The notes below the pieces were generated by a model. That model saw nothing but the letters and a program-made list of their open reading frames with translations, was not told the origin of the DNA and searched no databases. A stretch of 64,000 nucleotides of DNA from Distichodus sexfasciatus (taxonomy: Eukaryota; Chordata; Actinopteri; Characiformes; Distichodontidae). Each line of letters begins with the position of its first letter. The stretch's first letter is position 1. The position numbers and the translations under genes were made by a program. Of the stretch, positions 35,402 through 49,419 are shown piece after piece. The stretch lies in the NCBI GenBank assembly GCA_032718565.1, contig JAVGVS010000298.1:1-64000 (forward strand), in the 5' to 3' direction.

Positions 35402-36364
35402 GTAGTGATGCGCTGATCGACCCGTGACCTGTGGGTAACCGTGAGTGATCTAAGAAAGTGAGGGCGGCTTAGGCAGACATTTTAAAATATCGGGTGGGTG
35501 AGGGAGTCAAAAGTTACAAAAACGCATTTCCATTATCGATCAAAACGTGTTGTAAACGGGTTCGAATTACTTCTCCGATGTTGGCAGAGCGGTGCTTTAT
35601 GTTCCTGCAACCAGCGCAGCATCGAGCGAGTGAGCGTGCAGTTCAGCAGGTCACGTGCTGGACGTGCATCGAAATAGGCTAAACCCCGGCACGGTGGATT
35701 CCATCCTCTTTCTCCACAGTGCTTCCAAACAGCTGTCATAAATGCAGTCGGCGTATATTTTTCAATTTTGGAGTTTTCAATTTGTAGGATAAGCTACTAG
35801 TTTGGTGAAATATCACGGTCAAATATGCTCTGCTCTACTTCATTTTAGACAAAATTAAGTTAAAAGAAGACCCAAGTTCTACTGAGTTCATTCAAATCTG
35901 ATAGAGTTCTCAGATCTGATGTTACATCAGATGTTACAGTTTTGATTGAAGCAGTGTGTTTTGCATGTTGATGCGCGCTTGTGTGTGTTTGCGTGTGCGA
36001 GAGAGATGTCTTTTCGTATTCTTTCTTCACAACCCTTCTTCGATAAATAACGACGTAAAATCGATCTTTTCGTTTTCTTTGTTGTCGTTTGGTACACAGT
36101 TCATCTTGCATAAAATTGTGTCATCATCTTCAATGGAAATCTAGCACAAATCTATGTCATCTATGGGTTACAGTGTCACAAATGACACTTCATTTGGTAG
36201 GTCTCATATAAATACAGGCTCACTGGTGTTATTTTATTTTTTCTCGGGTCGGGCTGGCTTTTTGGGTCATTATCCACGCGTAGTTTTGCGGGCTGGCTGG
36301 GTGGTTTGGATCTCTGACGGGTCGGTTTTGGGGCGGTGTTACAAAAGCTGACCCAGTAACACCA
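35402..36364 (+). mobile_element. family G hAT-like element, copy 2, with 8-bp target duplication
   Basis: Flanked by CTGTGCAG at 35,394-35,401 and 36,365-36,372, an exact 8-bp duplication. Ends are GTAGTGATGCGCTGATCGAC and GACCCAGTAACACCA. Runs colinear with 13,712-14,461. It contains GGGTCGGGCTGGCTTTTTGG-type words near the right end and no transposase. Confidence 0.8.
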
Positions 36365-36555
36365 CTGTGCAGAGACCGGTGGGTCCACGAGGACTGATTG
36401 AGAAACCAAGGCAGTAATTTAAGGTAGGCAATCAATTTCTTCACTGTAATAACTTGACTAACTTTTTAAAAATAAAAGAAAGATTGTCTCTTTGGAAGCA
36501 AAATATGAAGCAATAAGGGACGGCTCAAGACTTTGCACATTTCAAACTTCACTTG

Positions 36556-36604
36556 CCAATAAATATTCCAGAGGTGTATATATATACAGTATACATAGTA
36601 TACA

Positions 36605-36686
<82 letters not shown>

Positions 36687-36706
36687 CATACATATACATA
36701 TATATC
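36556..36706. repeat. (TA)n microsatellite
   Basis: A pure TA run at 36,613-36,680 with ATACATATACA margins. Palindromic and able to form a cruciform. Confidence 0.95.
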
Positions 36707-36789
36707 AGTAAGAAACTGCACATTCTGGAGATTCTATATTGTGCTCTAAAACTTTTGTTAAATAAAACTGTTTCACATTCATTACAATA

Positions 36790-37640
36790 ATTCCAGACTT
36801 TGTTTTTGTCCCGATTTAATAACCTATTAGCAAATACGCCTTAAGCTGCTGAGACCCTTAAAATCCCAAACTCATTATTTTAAAAGCTGTTTAGCCTCTA
36901 AAAACAAAGAGAAAATTAAAGATGAGTGTTTTTTCTCATGCCATTTTCATTCCATTCACCCCATCAGCGGGAGAAGAAAATCCAGTACCAAAATAATCGT
37001 TCATTTTAAGAAAAACTTTTCACAGGATTTCAACCTGCTCACTTTCCAGGAGAGAGATTACACTCTACCAAACAATATCATTGTATAAGTAGTGCTAACA
37101 TCATCAACCCTAAATTTAATATTTGCCATAATCATAATGTTTTGTATTCATATTCATATACATTCATGTGGAGAGGATAAACATCACTTAATTGCACTGT
37201 AATGAGCACAATCGCAGTGCACCACAATGAAATCTCATCTGTATTAATGATGTGCACGAGAGCTCCGCAGACACTTAAACATGATATAAAGTTACTATGA
37301 CAAGCTAAGCAACAGCTTCATAAATAACACGCCTTTTGGGCTGTAGCCAGTGTATTAGGACATCATTTGCCAACACACCAGTCTATTAAGATAAAAACAG
37401 ACACCAGTGCTTTTTACACACATACACACAAAAACTCATTTTCCTTTTAGAACTTTATAATACAATTTTATAAACACAAATAATTTAATTATTACCACTC
37501 TGCAACCCAAACCACTCAAACTTATATTTATTTTTTTTGTATTTGTAAAACTCTAAAGCTTCTGGATAATAGACAACATTATTAAACACGTTGATGTGTT
37601 AAATAGTAAAGAGAATAGTTATATATACTGTACATAACTG
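36790..37640. other. AT-rich DNA, nothing recognised
   Basis: No gene, repeat family or motif stands out between the two TA microsatellites. Confidence 0.5.
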
Positions 37641-37673
37641 AATGATTCTGCACAGAATTTATCAATTGACATC

Positions 37674-37676
<3 letters not shown>

Positions 37677-37771
<95 letters not shown>

Positions 37772-37792
37772 ATATGTATATATATATATATC
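37677..37792. repeat. (TA)n microsatellite
   Basis: A TA run to 37,759, then (TG)5 and more TA. Confidence 0.95.
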
Positions 37793-37799
37793 AGATAGA

Positions 37800-39850
37800 T
37801 CAATTCTGTCATTCTATTACCTATCAGTCAATTCTATCACTATAGAATTCTATAAAATGTATATTTATTTTAAAATTATAAATTCTAGATTTGATATTTA
37901 TCCTAATCTTCTTTTTAATGCATGTTGTTGAGTCTTTTACTCTTTGTGCAGCTGAGTTAATACTGCAACATGTGCACTGACCTGCTCTGTCCAGTAGAGC
38001 GCAGTGTGTGATAGAAAAAAACTGCACTTTACAATAATATACTGTCAAGATAAATACACAGAAATTAAATGTGTAATTAATACAAATAAATTACTAAAGA
38101 AATCAGAAGAAAGTCATTCAATTTACTAAAATATTCTTCAACAATTACTGAAGATGAAGTTTTGAGAATTTGATCATTAATATGAGCGTCTGCACTGCCG
38201 TATCAGAACTCTCAGCGTATGGACTGATGTAAAGCTAAAAAGCCTGCGTTAAAGTGTAGCTTGTGAGTCAGGAATGATCATCAAGCAGCAGACATGACTC
38301 TCAGAAGAGCATTTATGGGAACATTATCTGTAATGTGTAGATCCTTTACCTTGTCAACTGCTAGAAAATTGCAGTGTTCTTAAATTAGAACTCATTTTAA
38401 GTCTCCGACACAGATTTCATTTTAGAAGAATACATTTGCCTTTAATTATTAAACCCCAATTAATATAGAAGGTATTATTAAGACTCTAGAATCAATTATA
38501 ACTGCAGTAGGAAAGGCCAAACCTCAAGTTTCAAATTTTATTGTATTTAGTGTCATATCAGTATATATTTATTTTATTCAGAGCAGAATCAAATTTTGCA
38601 CAGTGAAAAAATCAAAATAAAATTTGAAAAACTAAGATAAAATAGTTGCGTTGTTAAATAAAGACAGAATAATAACCATTTATTAATTCTTATAAGGTGT
38701 CTGTAATGCAAGATGTTGTTGTGTATAAATGTACCTTTATATACACAGTCCTACACTGGTCAGTTTGTTGATTTTCCAAATAAATAACCAAATAAACATT
38801 TTTTTAAAATTCTATATTAATTTTTGGGCTCAAACTCGCCTGTTTCCCTCCTGACTATCTTCTGTAAGACAGGTTAGAATGATAGTTGTTGATTTATAAT
38901 AACACACGCAGAGCATATGGCAGACTATTACGAGACGAGAGGCCGTTATTACACAACTCTTGAGTTCAGCGCTGTGCTTCTGTTTCCTCTCCGGGTTTGT
39001 GAACGGTAATTACGGCTCCAAGTGTTACTTTTCCTGCTCACAAGTCGGTGATTAAAGTATTTCTGCAATAACTTGGATGGGAAATCTTTCGCTTAAACCT
39101 GCTGTTACCGCTGCACGCTGAGCTAAAAGGAAACTCCTGCGTAAACACTCATCGCTTTTGAAGTAATGCTGTGTGTGTGTGTGTGTGTGTTTGCACTGCA
39201 GTTCTGATGCCCCATGATACTGAAGGTTGCCCAATAATTCAGTCTCTCGGTGTGTATTTGGCTGTGTGTGTGTGTGTGTGTGTAGAGTCAAAGGTTACAT
39301 AAACATGGATTATCTCCTCACAGTCCACTTATGGTTCATATTAATTTGACCGCAGGTTTTTGGTGGCCAAAGTCTGATTTTAATAGTAAATATATAAATT
39401 GATGCTGTTATAAAAATATAATAAATTAAAATTTATTTTAATTTAAAATTAAAATGAGTATAGAATAAAATGTTGGCATAATGTTTCTGTCCTGTTCGTT
39501 GACCTTGTTCACTTCATCATTTCTTCTCCCTCTTCCTCCCACTTCTTCTGCATTAGACTCCTTCCACACTGTTTGTTGTATGATTTTCAGATAATTTAGG
39601 AGACGCTGGTTATTGGCAATACATTTTCTTATTTTCCTTCTTTTTCAGGTAAAAATCAATCTCATCCCCTATTTCAGCCACAGTCATTGCCTATTTTGTC
39701 CACACGGGGGATCATCAACTTTATTTTAGCCACTCAAAGTTGGTAGCGTAACAGTTACAGAGTTTCCCCGTGATCAGTAAATAACTGATACTCAAAAGAA
39801 GAGACAAACATGCATCATGATACTGGGGCGTCTCGGCTAGTACCTACCTG
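37800..39850. other. AT-rich DNA with two (GT)n runs
   Basis: (GT)n at 39,170-39,191 and 39,263-39,284; otherwise no gene or clear element. The sequence at 39,720-39,790 resembles a decayed SINE-A head. Confidence 0.45.
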
Positions 39851-39854
39851 TTAG

Positions 39855-40447
39855 TAGAGTTGGGGTCAAGACCATCAAAACTGAGACCGAGACAAGACTA
39901 AGACCAGAGTGTGTCAAGACCTAAACAAAACCAAGACTCTGAAGGACCGAGACTGGACCAATGCACGCTTTACACCACATAAAATGAGCTGCTTTTGGTC
40001 TTTCTACATTTTTGCGCATGATGGCGTTCCACATTAGAGTCGCTAACCGTGTTTACATCGTGAATAATGTAATTAATGCGTTCTTACACAATTATTTCAG
40101 TTTTTGTGCACAGAATGACATAAATAACAATGTCACATACAGAGGAATGAAAATAATGTGTGGTAAGTTGAACGTCTTGTGATTCTGACGGTATGTGTGT
40201 GGTTTCTGTAAGTTAAAGGGATTCTGAGTTATTAAAACACTCATTAATAAACAACATAAAACGCCTGCGTCGGTCTCAAAGAGTTTTAATAGTAATATTC
40301 TCAGAGTTGTGGTCTCGGTTGGTCTCCAAATAAAATCCAGAGTCCTCTTTGTCCGAGTCCATGACCAGACCGAGTACAAATACGACCGAGTCCGAGACAA
40401 GGCCGAGACTTTTAAATACCGGTCTGGACTGGAGGACTACAACACTA
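39855..40447 (-). mobile_element. family A hAT-like element, copy 3, with 8-bp target duplication
   Basis: 593 bp, ends TAGAGTTGGGGTCAAGACC and GGAGGACTACAACACTA. Flanked by CCTGTTAG (39,847-39,854) and CCTATTAG (40,448-40,455), 7 of 8 identical. Inverted relative to the copies at 11,378 and 30,090. This copy fixes the ends of the family. Confidence 0.8.
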
Positions 40448-40455
40448 CCTATTAG

Positions 40456-40535
40456 GGTACTCTTGTTGCCTGTGCACTAATGTCTGTTGTACGTTGCTCC
40501 GGGTGAGAGCGTCTGCTACATGCTGTAAATGTAAC
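40456..40535 (+). mobile_element. SINE tail fragment
   Basis: GAGCGTCTGCTACATGCTGT then AAATGTAA, the tail type also at 51,866-51,905 next to SINE-B sequence. Confidence 0.5.
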
Positions 40536-40849
40536 TCCATCTGATGAGAGAGAGAGAGGAGGTCAGACAGACAGAGGAGGTTTAAAGAGGGAGCAGATTG
40601 AGAGTGGATGAGGGAGTAGAAGAGGACAGCGTCATCCCTCTTTCCCACACCTGTCCGTATGGTGGAGATCTGATGAAGATCTGTTGTTCTTCATCTCTGA
40701 TGTGGTTGCAGGCACTAGCGTGTGTGTGTGTGTGTGAACTACAGATTTGTAGATACAGTAAATCCTATGTAGGCTTTAAGTGTATGTGTTTACAGCTCTA
40801 TATATTCTATATATTGAGTGTGTACGTACCTGAATGTTATCTGCTGTAA

Positions 40850-43800
40850 GCGGCATGTTATAACCAGAGTCTGACGATGTTGTGTTTTTAAGACTGATCC
40901 CGATTTCCATCATTTGAGGAATGATAATCATATATGTTAACAAAAATATTTGAATATTACCAGAGATTTTGTCTATTGTTTATTATGTTTAATTATGTAT
41001 ATAGTGAGATAACAATACAATATATACAGTGAGTCAAAAAGGGAGCGCTGTAGCTTTGCCCGTAGCTGATAAACTGATTTTACACTAGTGTATTCAGAAT
41101 TACATTTGCAACAGTAATCATAATATTGCCCACCACACCTTAAACATAGCTACGATACAAAAATTGTTTAAAATTGTCTGGAGCAAAGCGTCATTGATGC
41201 TGTTATTGACCTTTGTGACTTAGTGCATGAAGAACATTTTAAACATTTGTTTCTGACTTTTAAAGCAAGAACAGTTCAACCAAGGAGACCATCCAGTTTA
41301 GATTCACAATTATTTATTTGGCAAAACAATATTGTCTTTAATGTGTATGTAGTAAGTTTTGGAGGAAACCCGTCGCTTGGTCGTTGGTTCACTCGTCTCT
41401 GAAGCCGGCAGATCTGGCTGTGAGACCAGGCAGGAAGGCGAAGGAGGCTTCCCCCGGACCAAGACGGGGAGCCGAAGGTGGTAGAGGGGCGGAGGCTGGT
41501 GAAATCGAACAGCTGTAATGACAGAGAAGAAGTCCAGATTTACTGCTTATATATAAAACCAGGAGTAATGTGATTGGACGCGCCAGCGCTCATTAGGTCT
41601 CCTTGTATGAACTTTCGTATTCACTTACATATAACTGCTGTTGAGTTTTCCCATAAATAAATTGACATTTGACGTTTGACATTGACATTTTATTGTACAT
41701 ACAGAGCTCCCTTTAAAATTGTGTTTTATTTTCATTTGATTTTAAGCAATTCTTTGGTCAAAAGTTCAAAAGAATGTCTAAAGTTCTAAAACATAAAAGT
41801 CAAAAGTAGAAACGTGGATGAGATACACCCTCAAGTGGACAACCTATGCAACAACAACCCTCTTAGCATTGTTTAAAGATCGACATACAGTATATTTGTA
41901 CAGTATTTTTTCTTAATCATTCATTTATTGATTGCTTAATATATTGCTTGGCAATTATATAATTACTTTGTTGCTAATTTAAATGTTTTTTTATTATGGT
42001 CAAAGGTACAAAATACCTTTTTTAGTCTAGTGTATTTAAAAAATAAACTGTTTAATTTGTATTAAATTTTAAGCACTGCTTCTACCACAACTACAACAAA
42101 AAGTTTCAATAAAAAATCAAATGTAGAAAAACACAAAGAAGTTGAGAGTTGAGTTGCACTGTGCCCTCTGGTGGACAAACTGCACAACAACAGCACTAAT
42201 AACATGACTTAAGAATCCATCGTCCATCTTTCCATTTCCTTTTTGCTATTTTTAACATATAATGTCTTCTGATATTATCTCACATCGGCCAAAAATATCG
42301 ACACATTGACTTATCATGTTACACAGAAACTCGAGCATCTACAGCCATCGAGAAGCCTAAAGAAACCATGTTAAACCGGATCCTGTATCGGACCATCGTG
42401 TTGTTGGAAAGCACAGTGCTCGGCGCATTGTTCGGCTGAATAGAGCTACTTGTTACCAAGACAAAAAGTCAGAACTCCGGCTTTGTTGCCGTGGACGTCA
42501 GGCTGAAACGCTTGCCACCGTCCTGCCCTAAAAAGCTGCAGATTAAATGGCCATGTGAAGACGAGATCTGCCTTTTCACACAGGTGTAACTTTAGGAACA
42601 TCTTGGATAATATCTTAATGTTGAACGTTTAATATATTTAATAATTTTATTCTGAAACATCCAGACAATGTTGTTTATTGACTATGATGCCATTATTATT
42701 TTTGATTTGTGAACTGTAAAATTTTTTATTGGCAGTAATAGGTTTAAATGACGAAAATTAACTCTGTTTATGTTATAACATTGTATGTTTTAATGTTTTT
42801 TAAAGAATATATCCTACATTTAATCCCATTTCATGTCTATACTATGCTGGTTTAAAGAAAAACAGCAGTAGTAATAAATGCAAAAATAATTTCCAGTGTT
42901 TGTAATAAGATACACTTTCATGTTTCATGCTTTATCATCTTGTTTCCTGATCCATTAGTGCTTTTCTAGGGTTAGATTATTCTAGTTTCAAGAATTCTGA
43001 CTGATTTTTTTCTTTATCAAAAATGGAATTGAATGAAATCCGATTTTTCTAGAGTATTTTTTTAAGTGGTTTGAGTGCTGGTAGAGCACCGAGACGAGTG
43101 AGTAGAGACACGATCTCTGATCAGAGAGATTTTGTGTGAGATTTTGGTCCCCTTCAGAATGTGATATTTGGGACGTAATAAGCTCCTCTGTACTGCGCGT
43201 TCAGGAAAGAGATGAGCTTGTTTGGTGTGTTGAGGGTGTGGTCATGAACTATACATGTTCCACAAAAGCAGGTTATTTTTTCGAAGCGTTTGAGAAACAT
43301 TAAGAGGTCTTAAGGCCATTTAAAATTTTGAAATCAATTTGAAAGTGAGCAGGTTTGGTTTTGGCAAGTCATTGGAAGAGACGCTAAACTGGGAGTCAAA
43401 AAAGGGACCAATAACTTTGCTGGACGAATGTTGCATTCAGAATTTAATTTAAAACAAAGTTAATTATGGTGTTACATTAAGTTTACAGTTTTTCTCAGTT
43501 GCTGAGGAAATTTTCTTGGAATAGAATTGAAATTCTCAAAACCGCTCGTTCAATTTCCATGTAATCTAGTCACTAGTGCACATCATAACAGCAATTTCTT
43601 GTTCATTTTGTAAATGCTTTTGCACACTCATCTGCTGCTTATGTACTAACCTTAGTCTTACACTCCAGATCAATTTGTCATTTTCTTATTCTTTAAGTCA
43701 CTGCATTGAAAAGTGTTGAACTAGTGATCATAAACTAGCAAGAATATTTTATAGATTACTACAAGACGTTCTTGGTAAATGTATTTAGATTACTGATGAT

Positions 43801-43960
43801 TCTTCACCTCAGTAGTGCTGTTTGCACTAACAGTTTTGAGAAATGCACTCCTTGTGCAAATGTGAAGGATGATGTGAGAAATGCACCAAAGCAAATGAGA
43901 AAAACTGTAATTTTGTTGTATAAAGGCCAGCTGGCGCTTATTTTTACAGTATCTGCCAGG
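40850..43960. other. intergenic DNA, no gene recognised
   Basis: AT-rich. 41,360-41,520 is a GC-richer patch (CCCCCGGACCAAGACGGGG) without a known identity. 41,810-41,870 and 42,140-42,200 share a GTGGACAAACTGCACAACAA-type phrase, a short interspersed repeat. Confidence 0.4.
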
Positions 43961-43965
43961 TGGTA

Positions 43966-43972
43966 ATGATGA

Positions 43973-44005
<33 letters not shown>
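43966..44005 (+). repeat. (GAT)n-(GGT)n microsatellite
   Basis: Adjacent triplet runs. Confidence 0.9.
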
Positions 44006-44679
44006 GTAGGAAGAGGATTTGTGGTCGATATGTGTCATAAAAGTGGCAAAAATTCCAAAAAGTAGGAGATTTTACTGTTTAAAAGCTGTACTGTTTAATG
44101 AGTTGCTGGGCGAGTCCAGGCCTGGCGCGGGTGAGACTCCATGTGTTGGTGGAGGGGTGTGTGTGTGTGTGTGTGCGTGGTCAAACTTTACCTGAGCAGA
44201 CAAAAGTAACACATACACAGGGACTGTGGTCGTAACAGTTAAGAGTGCTAGTGTTGACACAATAACACAATTTTGACACACAAAGCAGAGGAAATAAATG
44301 ATTTTACATAAAAATGTCAACGCGAGATGATACAGGAGACATACTTCATCAGGCCGTGTGTAAAATGTGTTTATTATTTATTACAACTCAATATTTATTA
44401 TAATAAATGTTTTACTAAATCACTTTCTTCTTACTTTAAACACTGTCACTTAAATCTTGCAATGTTAACTGTTTGGTGTGCTGAGTTTTACACCGTCCAC
44501 ACACACAGAGCGAGGCCGAGCGGTGTGGTATTCGTGTGTGGAGGTCGGGGGCCGGCTGTGTTGATGACGGGGGGTTAGTTTAGTCACCAAAGTGCTGAAA
44601 GAGTTACACAGGAGAGAAAACAACACAGAACAACTGTCACAGAACAACTGCACACACACCCGAGAAACGCCACACACAC

Positions 44680-44900
<221 letters not shown>

Positions 44901-45059
44901 AGGTAGAGAGAGAGAATAGATGAGTGGATGCTGCAGATATAACCCTCTACAGTATCTACTCAGCAGCAGCAGCAGCAGCATCACATGTCTAATAACAGTA
45001 ATAACAGTTATGATGCACATTCAGCATGATGGAGTCCACCTGATAATAAGCACCATGTC

Positions 45060-45093
45060 ACTGTGCGTGCGTGTGCGTGTGTGTGTGTGTGTG

Positions 45094-45127
<34 letters not shown>

Positions 45128-45521
45128 GGTGGAGCAGGTCAGCGTAGGTCAGTGTGTTATTAAATGATTGTGTCAGAAAATAATGTAACGCACCCAGGGT
45201 CAGCACAATGAGCAGGTGTGAAGTGCATATTATACAGAGTGTGTGTGTGTGGGGGGGTGGTTTATTTAAGACTAGTTTTTAACCCTGGTTAATAATCTGT
45301 GCTACAACAGACACTCACACACACACACACACACAGACTCACACCCACACCCATACAAACACACACGCACACACACACAAACACACACATCATGTACACG
45401 TATGCATGCACACACACACACACACACACCAACCATACACATATCATGAATCCTCATTGAACTGTTGAACTAGCTCTGCCTGTGATGTCCAGAACATGAA
45501 AAGGCCTGTGTTAGACCAGCA

Positions 45522-45556
<35 letters not shown>

Positions 45557-45828
45557 ACAGTCTATGTATTACTATCTTTGTGAGGTCCTTCCATAGACTC
45601 CCATAATGACTAGAGAACATAATTTTACACCTAATCCTAACCCTAACCTTAACCTCAGTAACCAAAAGCACATCTTTTACCTCTTGTAGTTTCTCAAATA
45701 AAACAAGCACATTTTCTATAAAGTCATTTTTCCTCATGGGGACCTTTCAAATGTCCCCACAAAGCCCAAAAAAACAGATAAAAGTGATTTTAGGGGACAG
45801 AAAGGTCCCCACAATGCGATTAACACAA

Positions 45829-45860
<32 letters not shown>
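45060..45860. repeat. dense dinucleotide repeats around a family D copy
   Basis: (GT)n at 45,063-45,125 and 45,238-45,258; (CA)n at 45,310-45,432, 45,523-45,554 and 45,832-45,856. Between the last two, 45,578-45,830 is the fullest copy of family D (TGTGAGGTCCTTCCATAGAC ... AAAGGTCCCCACAATG). Confidence 0.85.
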
Positions 45861-46564
45861 ACTCAATATAGCGTTCTGTTCTGAATGAGATTAAGATCTC
45901 GTGGCCTCAGTTATCGAAGATCCTCAATGAGGGTGAAGTGAGTTGTTTTATTCTCTATTTAAATGGTCAATGGCGTCATTATCAAAGAGAAACCTGAAAT
46001 TAAAACACCATGACCATGAGGCCACTCAACTCTCTAATGTCTACACACACACACACACGCACACACACAAACACACACTCACATGTCATGACAAATCTGG
46101 TGAAAAGATCAAATACCTTTACAAAGTTGGTTTCAGTGAGTGCAATATGCAAACAACTTGTTGAATCTGAGATTTCCATGCATGTGTGCACAAGTGTGTG
46201 TGTGTGAGTTCAGGTCAGTGAGTGTGTGTGTCGGGCCAGTTGTCGTTCCTCTGACAACTGTTTGAATCTCTAATGGCAGCTGTTACTACGCAGCAATCAA
46301 TGAGGTATTACACACGATGTTAACATGTGGTGTGTGTGTGTGAGTGTGTTGTTTGATACTGATGGAAATATGTGTCCACTCAGTGCTGTGGAAAGCAGTT
46401 GTTCTGTGTCAGTTACAGGATCAGTGTCTCCTTTATGAAGTAGAACAAAAGAGTGTGTTTTTATAAATCTGGACATAACTTTAGAGAAATGTAAATGTAA
46501 TGGACACGTGACATCGATATACTCTCTTACATTATTATAAAGCATGTGTATCAAAGCAACACCT

Positions 46565-46785
46565 CAAGAGTGTGTGTGTGTGTGTGTGTGTCTGTGTGTG
46601 TGTGGGTGTGGATGTGCATGTGTGTGTGTGTGTGTGTGGTTAATTATTGCTTGACTTTGCTTATAGATAGATAGAGTTGAAGGAGTGAGAGAAAGAGCAA
46701 ATAAAAAAAAGACAGACAACATGGTTAGACAGATGATGGATGAACAGACAGACAGACAGATATATAGACAGACAGACAGACAGAC

Positions 46786-46822
<37 letters not shown>

Positions 46823-46905
46823 AATTGATTGACAGACAGACAGACAGACAGACAGACAGATAGATAGATAGATAGATAGACATTCAGACAGACAGACAGA
46901 CAGAC

Positions 46906-46936
<31 letters not shown>
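46565..46936 (+). repeat. compound microsatellite (GT)n, (GATA)n, (GACA)n, (GATT)n
   Basis: (GT)n at 46,570-46,640, then GACA, GATT and GATA tetranucleotide blocks from 46,740 to 46,936 in repeated alternation. Confidence 0.95.
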
Positions 46937-47690
46937 AAATATTGCCTATATTAAAATGAATATAAGAAAATTAAAAGATCAGACACGTTTCATGTCCATT
47001 TCTGAGCTTATACATCAAAATGTTCAAACATTCAGCTCATAAATCACACACACACACACACTGCTGTTTAAACACGGGTCGTCATGCCGCACTACACGGC
47101 TTTAATATGGGTTTATGTGCACATTTTGCTGCACGTTTTGCAGGGTTGGTGCTACTCGCAGCAGGTATCGAGGACAGCTCCGAACCTGCCCGGAGTTTCG
47201 CTGATCCAGGCAAAGCTGGAATTTAATGATTCACTGAGGAAAACAAAGTGGTTAGCGTTCGCTGCGAAACCTCTCTGAAGTGGCCGAGCGTTTAGTCCCT
47301 TAACACGTCTGTTTTGACATCTCTTCATTTCTGTCTTTTTACTTTTTTTACTTTTTGCAAGTTAAAACCAATTAATCTGGCGTTAGTTAGAGGGCGTGGG
47401 AGGAACACTTGACATTAAAAGACAAAATACCTTTTAAAAACCACCAGATGTGGAGCTGCATTAGATCAGATAAATCTTAAACGGAAGGGCACAAGATGAA
47501 ATGATTAAAGCGGTGAACAACATGGGACTAGATACTGTTAAGATACTAGATACTTTACTAGATAGCGTTCTTTGTTGTTCTGCACTATTCCCTTGACCTG
47601 ACCCCACATGACCTTATCCAGGATTAAAACACAGAACTTGGTGTAGAAATACGCAATGTTGAGCAAGTTGCTTCCAAATTTTATAGATTA

Positions 47691-48783
47691 TACAGTAGGT
47701 TAGGGGTGCATGATTCAGTTAATCTCATGATTCAATTCAATTTGATTCATCGATTCAAAATCAATTCATGATTCAATACATAGATGACTTTGAGACCCTG
47801 GCTGTGACAACCCGGCTAAAGTCATTTCTTGATGATTTTCTGTTTTATACATAGCCATTCTACATAATGTAAGGAATATTTTATGTAAATTTCACATTGA
47901 TATCTCTAATATTGACCGAATAAGACCATGTCAAAGATTTGGCAAATTACGGTTCAGAAAACATGTTTTTTGAGAAATTTCTATTTAAAAATACAACATT
48001 GATGCTCTGTCAAACCATAATCATCCTGGCTATGCATCATGGAAATTATATGTGATTATATGACACATTTATGGGAAAATTCTGATACTTTTTGGAAAAT
48101 CTGTCAATTTATGCAGACCAATAACACACCCTCTTTAACGGTGCAGCGGAGGTAGCAAGCATAAAATGTCCATGGAATAGGCTGGTTAGCTTGACCAAAC
48201 GTTTATCCATCGATAGCAATGTGCTGACTCTGACGTGTACGCAGTGTCACCAAGCAATCCATACAGAAAGCGACACCCGGCTAAGGTTGCTAAAGTTTTC
48301 TGCTTCCCCATGATCTAACACGATAGCAGCGACTGCGCATTGAAATTAAGGTCTGTGTGCACTTTCTAATGATAGAAAATTAGTTTGTAAACAGAATAAC
48401 ACCCAAATCACCAGGTGTTTGTGCACAGAAAATAATCCTAAAAACGTTAGAAAAGCAGTGTTTACAAAGCCAAGTTACAGTGTTTTTCCGTGAAAAATAG
48501 AAATGTAGTGTTAATAAAATCAGGAACTTCACTATTTATTATGTTAGATTTAAATAAATTTAAATCATTATACCATACCCTCAGTACATAGTTTTCTACA
48601 ATAAACTCATATTGCCTACATTGCGTCATCTAGGATTGGGGATCTGAACTCATGTCGGGGGAAAAGGTAAACTAGTGCCATTACGTTGGTTGAAACGTGA
48701 ATAGATGTTTTCGAATGTGTGAATCAATTTTGAATCCACAGAGAATGAATCACAATTCGATTTGATTTTTTTGCACACTCCTG
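47691..48783 (+). mobile_element. hAT-like element with TTATAGATTA flanks
   Basis: 1,093 bp, left end CAGTAGGTTAGGGGTGCATG, right end TTTTTTGCACACTCCTG. TTATAGATTA lies at 47,681-47,690 and 48,784-48,793. The surrounding sequence matches the uninterrupted repeat at 21,837-21,900. Repeated ATTCAATTCA/GATTCA words occupy the left end. No transposase. Confidence 0.8.
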
Positions 48784-48984
48784 TTATAGATTACTAGTTA
48801 CTGTTATTTCAAATTGTAATTACTTACATCACAATATTATTGTCTTAGAGTTGTTACACGATTCCAGCATTAATTTTACCAAAAAAAGTGTAGGACATTG
48901 TAAAATGTAAAATGTAGTTTACTGCAATTTGTTACACATCCAGTGGAGGGCAATACCACATCTTAATTTTATTCTGGATCCAGG

Positions 48985-49417
48985 TAGTTATCACGTGGAT
49001 AAAGAAGTGTTTCCACCTGCACTAACCTTATTTTTCTTCACAGCACTAAGCTATAGAATGTCTCTGCATAATAACAACTCTGCAGGTCAGTAAACCAGTG
49101 CGTTTGGTCTTGAGGAGTGTTCACTGTGGTTTGTTGAGTTTAACATATGATGTGATCAGTTTGTTTAACTGCTTCCAGTGAAGTGATTTCCTCATTATAG
49201 ATATGTAAGAGAGAAATATTCAATAAACATCTTTAACGTTGCTTAGGCTTCGCATCTTCCACTTATTTGTCATGTGGTGTAAAACGTGCATTGGTCCGGT
49301 CTCAGTCTCGACTCGGTCTCGGCCTTTCAGAGTCTTGGTCTTGTCTCGGTCTTGACACACTCTGGTCTTGGTCTTGGTCTTGGCCTCGGTTTAGGTGGTC
49401 TTGTCCCCAGATCTAGT
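48985..49417 (+). mobile_element. family A hAT-like element, copy 4 (right part)
   Basis: Shares TTTTTCTTCACAGCACTAAG, ATGTGGTGTAAAACGTGCAT and TGGTCCGGTCTC with copy 1, ending GGTCTTGTCCCCAGATCTA. Confidence 0.6.
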
Positions 49418-49419
49418 TT

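Noticed and set aside
41360..41530. GC-richer patch as possible ncRNA
   Set aside because: No conserved structure or promoter element could be recognised; likely part of an unidentified repeat.
45620..45660. CCTAACCCTAACC telomere-like words
   Set aside because: They lie inside an interspersed repeat (family D) present at 2,560 and 25,735 as well; no telomeric array.
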